DNA from: Aristolochia californica
Lineage: Eukaryota; Streptophyta; Magnoliopsida; Piperales; Aristolochiaceae
DNA length: 64,000 nt
Reading direction: 5' to 3'
NCBI GenBank assembly: GCA_029961685.1
Contig: JARWKL010000008.1
Location: forward strand, 19,997,981-20,061,980
Shown here piece by piece: positions 61,405 to 64,000 of the stretch. The position numbers were made by a program, and so were the translations under genes. The notes beneath the pieces are model-generated. The model had not been told where the DNA came from, made no database searches, and saw only the letters and a program-made list of their open reading frames with translations. Positions within the stretch are counted from its first letter, which is position 1. Each line of letters starts with the position of its first letter.

Positions 61405-64000
61405 GATAAATCAATTTACAATCATCTATGAACGTTAGGTCAACTTTTTGTAAATGGGCAAAATAATGGCTTGTTTGACTCGGGTAAATATCCCACCACA
61501 CGTTCACTTGAGAATTTAATGTTGTTCTCGTTAAAAGGCCTGGATCCATATGTTATTTGCATCTTTAACATGTTTCAAGCATGCATATCCATTTTTTAAA
61601 ATATGTGTAGAAAAATCTCATTCTTATAAACTTCCGAGCAAATAGGGTTGAGCTAGTGGAATTTCCCAAACTTGGATAACAAAACTTTTGTGACAATTTG
61701 TGGTGTGTGATTAAAATTTCTTTACTTACATTTGTTTATTTCTTTAAATTCTTCCCATAAATAAATTCTAAAATTTTCATTTTGTTGTGATCTAATTGCC
61801 TTTTATCTCTTTTTTTTTTTTGTTTACGAGATGAAGAGAAAGTGAAAAATCAGGTTTTGATTTAAGAAAAGAGTATATATCTCAAATGGAAATGCACAAT
61901 GCACAAATGTAGAGAGAGATAATTCCAAAAGTGTCGGTAATTTTTTGGGATTGTAAACTCTTTTTAGTTTTTATATATCAGGTTCAACAATCGTCAAGAA
62001 AAGGGTGCGTGGGAATATTTAACTGAGTGTTGAATCCCAATCCATAAGTCATTCCTTACAAAAATATAGCCCGTTTTGCATGTTAAATCACGTTACAATC
62101 ATCTATGATCTTTAGTTCAGCTTTTGCTAAATAGGTAAAATAATGGCTTGTTTCACTCGGGTAAATATCCCACCGCACGTTCACTTGAGAATTTAATGTT
62201 ATTCTCTTTAAAATGTTTGGATCCATAGGTCTTTTGCATCTTTAACATGTCTGAAGCACTCATATCCATTTTTTAAAACATGTGTAAAAAAATCTCTTTC
62301 TTATAAAATTCTGAGCTATTAGGGTTGAACTAGTGGAATTTTCCAAACATGGAAAACAAAACTTATGAGTTCATTTGTGGTGAGTGAATAAATTTTCTTT
62401 ACTTACATTTGTTTATTGCTTTAAATTATTTCCATACATCAACTCTAAAATTTTCATTTTGTTGTGATCTATTTGCCTTTTATCTCTTTTTTTTGCTTAC
62501 AAGATGAAGGGAAAAACAAAATTCAACTTTTGATTTAAGAAAAAAGTATACATCTAAAATAGAAACGCACAATGCACAAATTTAGAGAGAGATAATCCTA
62601 AAAAATTTCTATAATTTTTATGGATTGTAAACACTTTTTAGTTTTTTATATCAAGTTCTTCAATCGTCAAAAAAAGGGGGAGGCGGGGGATTTTTAACAG
62701 AGTGTTGACCCCCAATCCATAAGTCATTCATGACAAAAATAAAGCCCATTACGCATGATAAATCAATTTACAATCATCTATGATCATTAGGTCTATTTTT
62801 TTTAAATGGGCAAAATAATGGCTTGATTGACACGGGTAAATATCCCACCTCACGTTCACTTGAAAATTTAATGTTATTCTCTTTAAAATTTTTGGATTCA
62901 TAGGTCATTTGCATATTTAACATGTTTCAAGCATGCATATCCATTTTTTAAAACATGTGTAGCAAAATCTCTTTCTGATAAAATTCTGAGCTATTAGGGT
63001 TGAACTAGTGGAATTTCCCAAACTTGGATAACAAAATTTTTTTATTCATTTGTGGTGTGTGAATAAATTTTATTTTCTTAAATTTTTTTTTGCTTTAAAT
63101 TATTTCCTTACATAAAATCTAAAATTTTATTTTTGTGTTGAACTGTTTGGCTTTTATCTTTTTTTTTTTTTTTTTACGAGATGAAGGGAAAGTGAAAAAT
63201 CGATCTTTGATTTAAGAAAAAAGTATATATATAAAATGGAAATGCAAAATGAAAAAAAGTAGAGAGAGATAATTCCAAAAAGTGTCTCTAATTTTTAGGG
63301 ATTGTAAACTCTTCTTAGTTTTTATATATCAGGTTTTGCAATTGTTGGGAAAAGGGGGAGGCGGGGGATTTTTAACTGAGTGTTCACTCCTAATCCATAA
63401 GTCATTCCTTAAAAAAATATAGCATGTTACACATGATAAATCACTTTACAATCATCTAGGATCGTAAGGTCAACTTTTTGGAAATGGAAAAATAATGGCT
63501 TGTTTGACTCGGGTAAATATCCCACTGCACGTTCACTTGAGAAGTTAATGTTATTCTCTTTAAAAGGTTTGGATCCATAGGTCATTTGCATCTTTACCAT
63601 GTTTCAAGCATGCATATCCATTTTTTGAAACATGTGCAGAAAAATCTCTTTCATATAAAATTTTGAGCTATTAGGGTTGAACTAGGGGAATTTCCAAAAT
63701 TTGGATAACAATACTTTTGAGTTCATTTGTGGTGTGTGAATAAAATTTTTTTACTTACTTTTTTTATTGCTTTAAATTCTTTCCATACATAAATCTAAAT
63801 TTTTTATTTAGTTGTGATCTATTTGCCTTTTATCACTCTTTTTGTGTACGAGATAAAGGGAAAGTGAAAACTCAAGCTATGATTTAAGGAAAAAGTATAC
63901 AACTAAAATAGAAATGAACAATGCACAAATGTAGAGATAGATAATTCCAAAAAGTGTCTGTAATTTTTAAGGATTGTAAACTCCTTTTAGTTTTTATATA
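61405..64000. repeat. 675-bp satellite array, third block (continues past the window)
   Basis: Monomer starts at 61704, 62381, 63056 and 63733 (spacing 675-677). The first resumes exactly where F broke it (GATAAATCAATTTACAATC). The array is cut by the window edge at 64000. Confidence 0.95.

Noticed and set aside
45631..64000. Many short minus-strand open frames with similar text (SQYSDKNPLPPPFP... and relatives)
   Set aside because: They recur because the satellite monomer repeats; start and stop positions are not conserved and the composition is AT-driven.

Overview
The window looks like nuclear, gene-poor heterochromatin of a flowering plant. The evidence is Ty1/Copia and Ty3/Gypsy chromovirus LTR retrotransposons with initiator-Met-tRNA primer sites, fragments of plant genes (AIP2-type RING ligase, vacuolar H+-pyrophosphatase, PPR, ABCA and CIPK), and a piece of plastid ccsA. 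I see no intact host gene, no RNA gene and no CRISPR array. The species cannot be named from this sequence.

Layout. (1) 1-2077: leader and one LTR of a minus-strand Copia-like element (L). (2) 2168-35079: one old plus-strand Copia element (A). Its own sequence is only about 4.9 kb; four elements inserted into it stretch it to 33 kb. V (3177-7390) lies in gag, B1 (8687-20781) in the integrase, B2 (22376-31317) in the RT/RNase H region and H (32315-35054) in the 3' LTR. B1 contains a solo LTR (M, 8974-9411) and a minus-strand Copia (C, 14677-20586). C contains another solo LTR (D, 14753-15307). B2 contains a deleted Gypsy derivative (E, 28400-31114). Target-site duplications (TSDs), perfect or with one or two changes, support nearly every junction, so the order of insertion can be read directly. 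(3) 35085-35796: unassigned. (4) 35797-45049: minus-strand Gypsy J, deleted in pol, hosting a comparatively intact Copia K (37910-43218). (5) 45050-45630: unassigned. (6) 45631-64000 and beyond: a tandem satellite with a ~675-bp monomer, interrupted by a Gypsy solo LTR (G, 46921-47886) and a Gypsy element (F, 54886-61404). F carries about 423 bp of plastid DNA in its integrase.

Most notable: V is a small, minus-strand, chromovirus-derived element whose coding region has been almost entirely replaced by fragments of five unrelated host genes. In transcription order they are a CIPK-type kinase, an ABCA transporter, a PPR protein, a vacuolar H+-pyrophosphatase and a near full-length, apparently intronless AIP2-type RING ligase. 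The PPR, pyrophosphatase and AIP2 N-terminal parts lie in one reading frame. Other notable items are the chimeric ends of E, a 3.37-kb higher-order period in the satellite, and a 124-bp direct duplication around K.

All coding regions are decayed by stops, frameshifts and lost catalytic residues. K is the best preserved. Nothing here forms a working pathway; the genes relate to one another through retrotransposition, nesting and decay.
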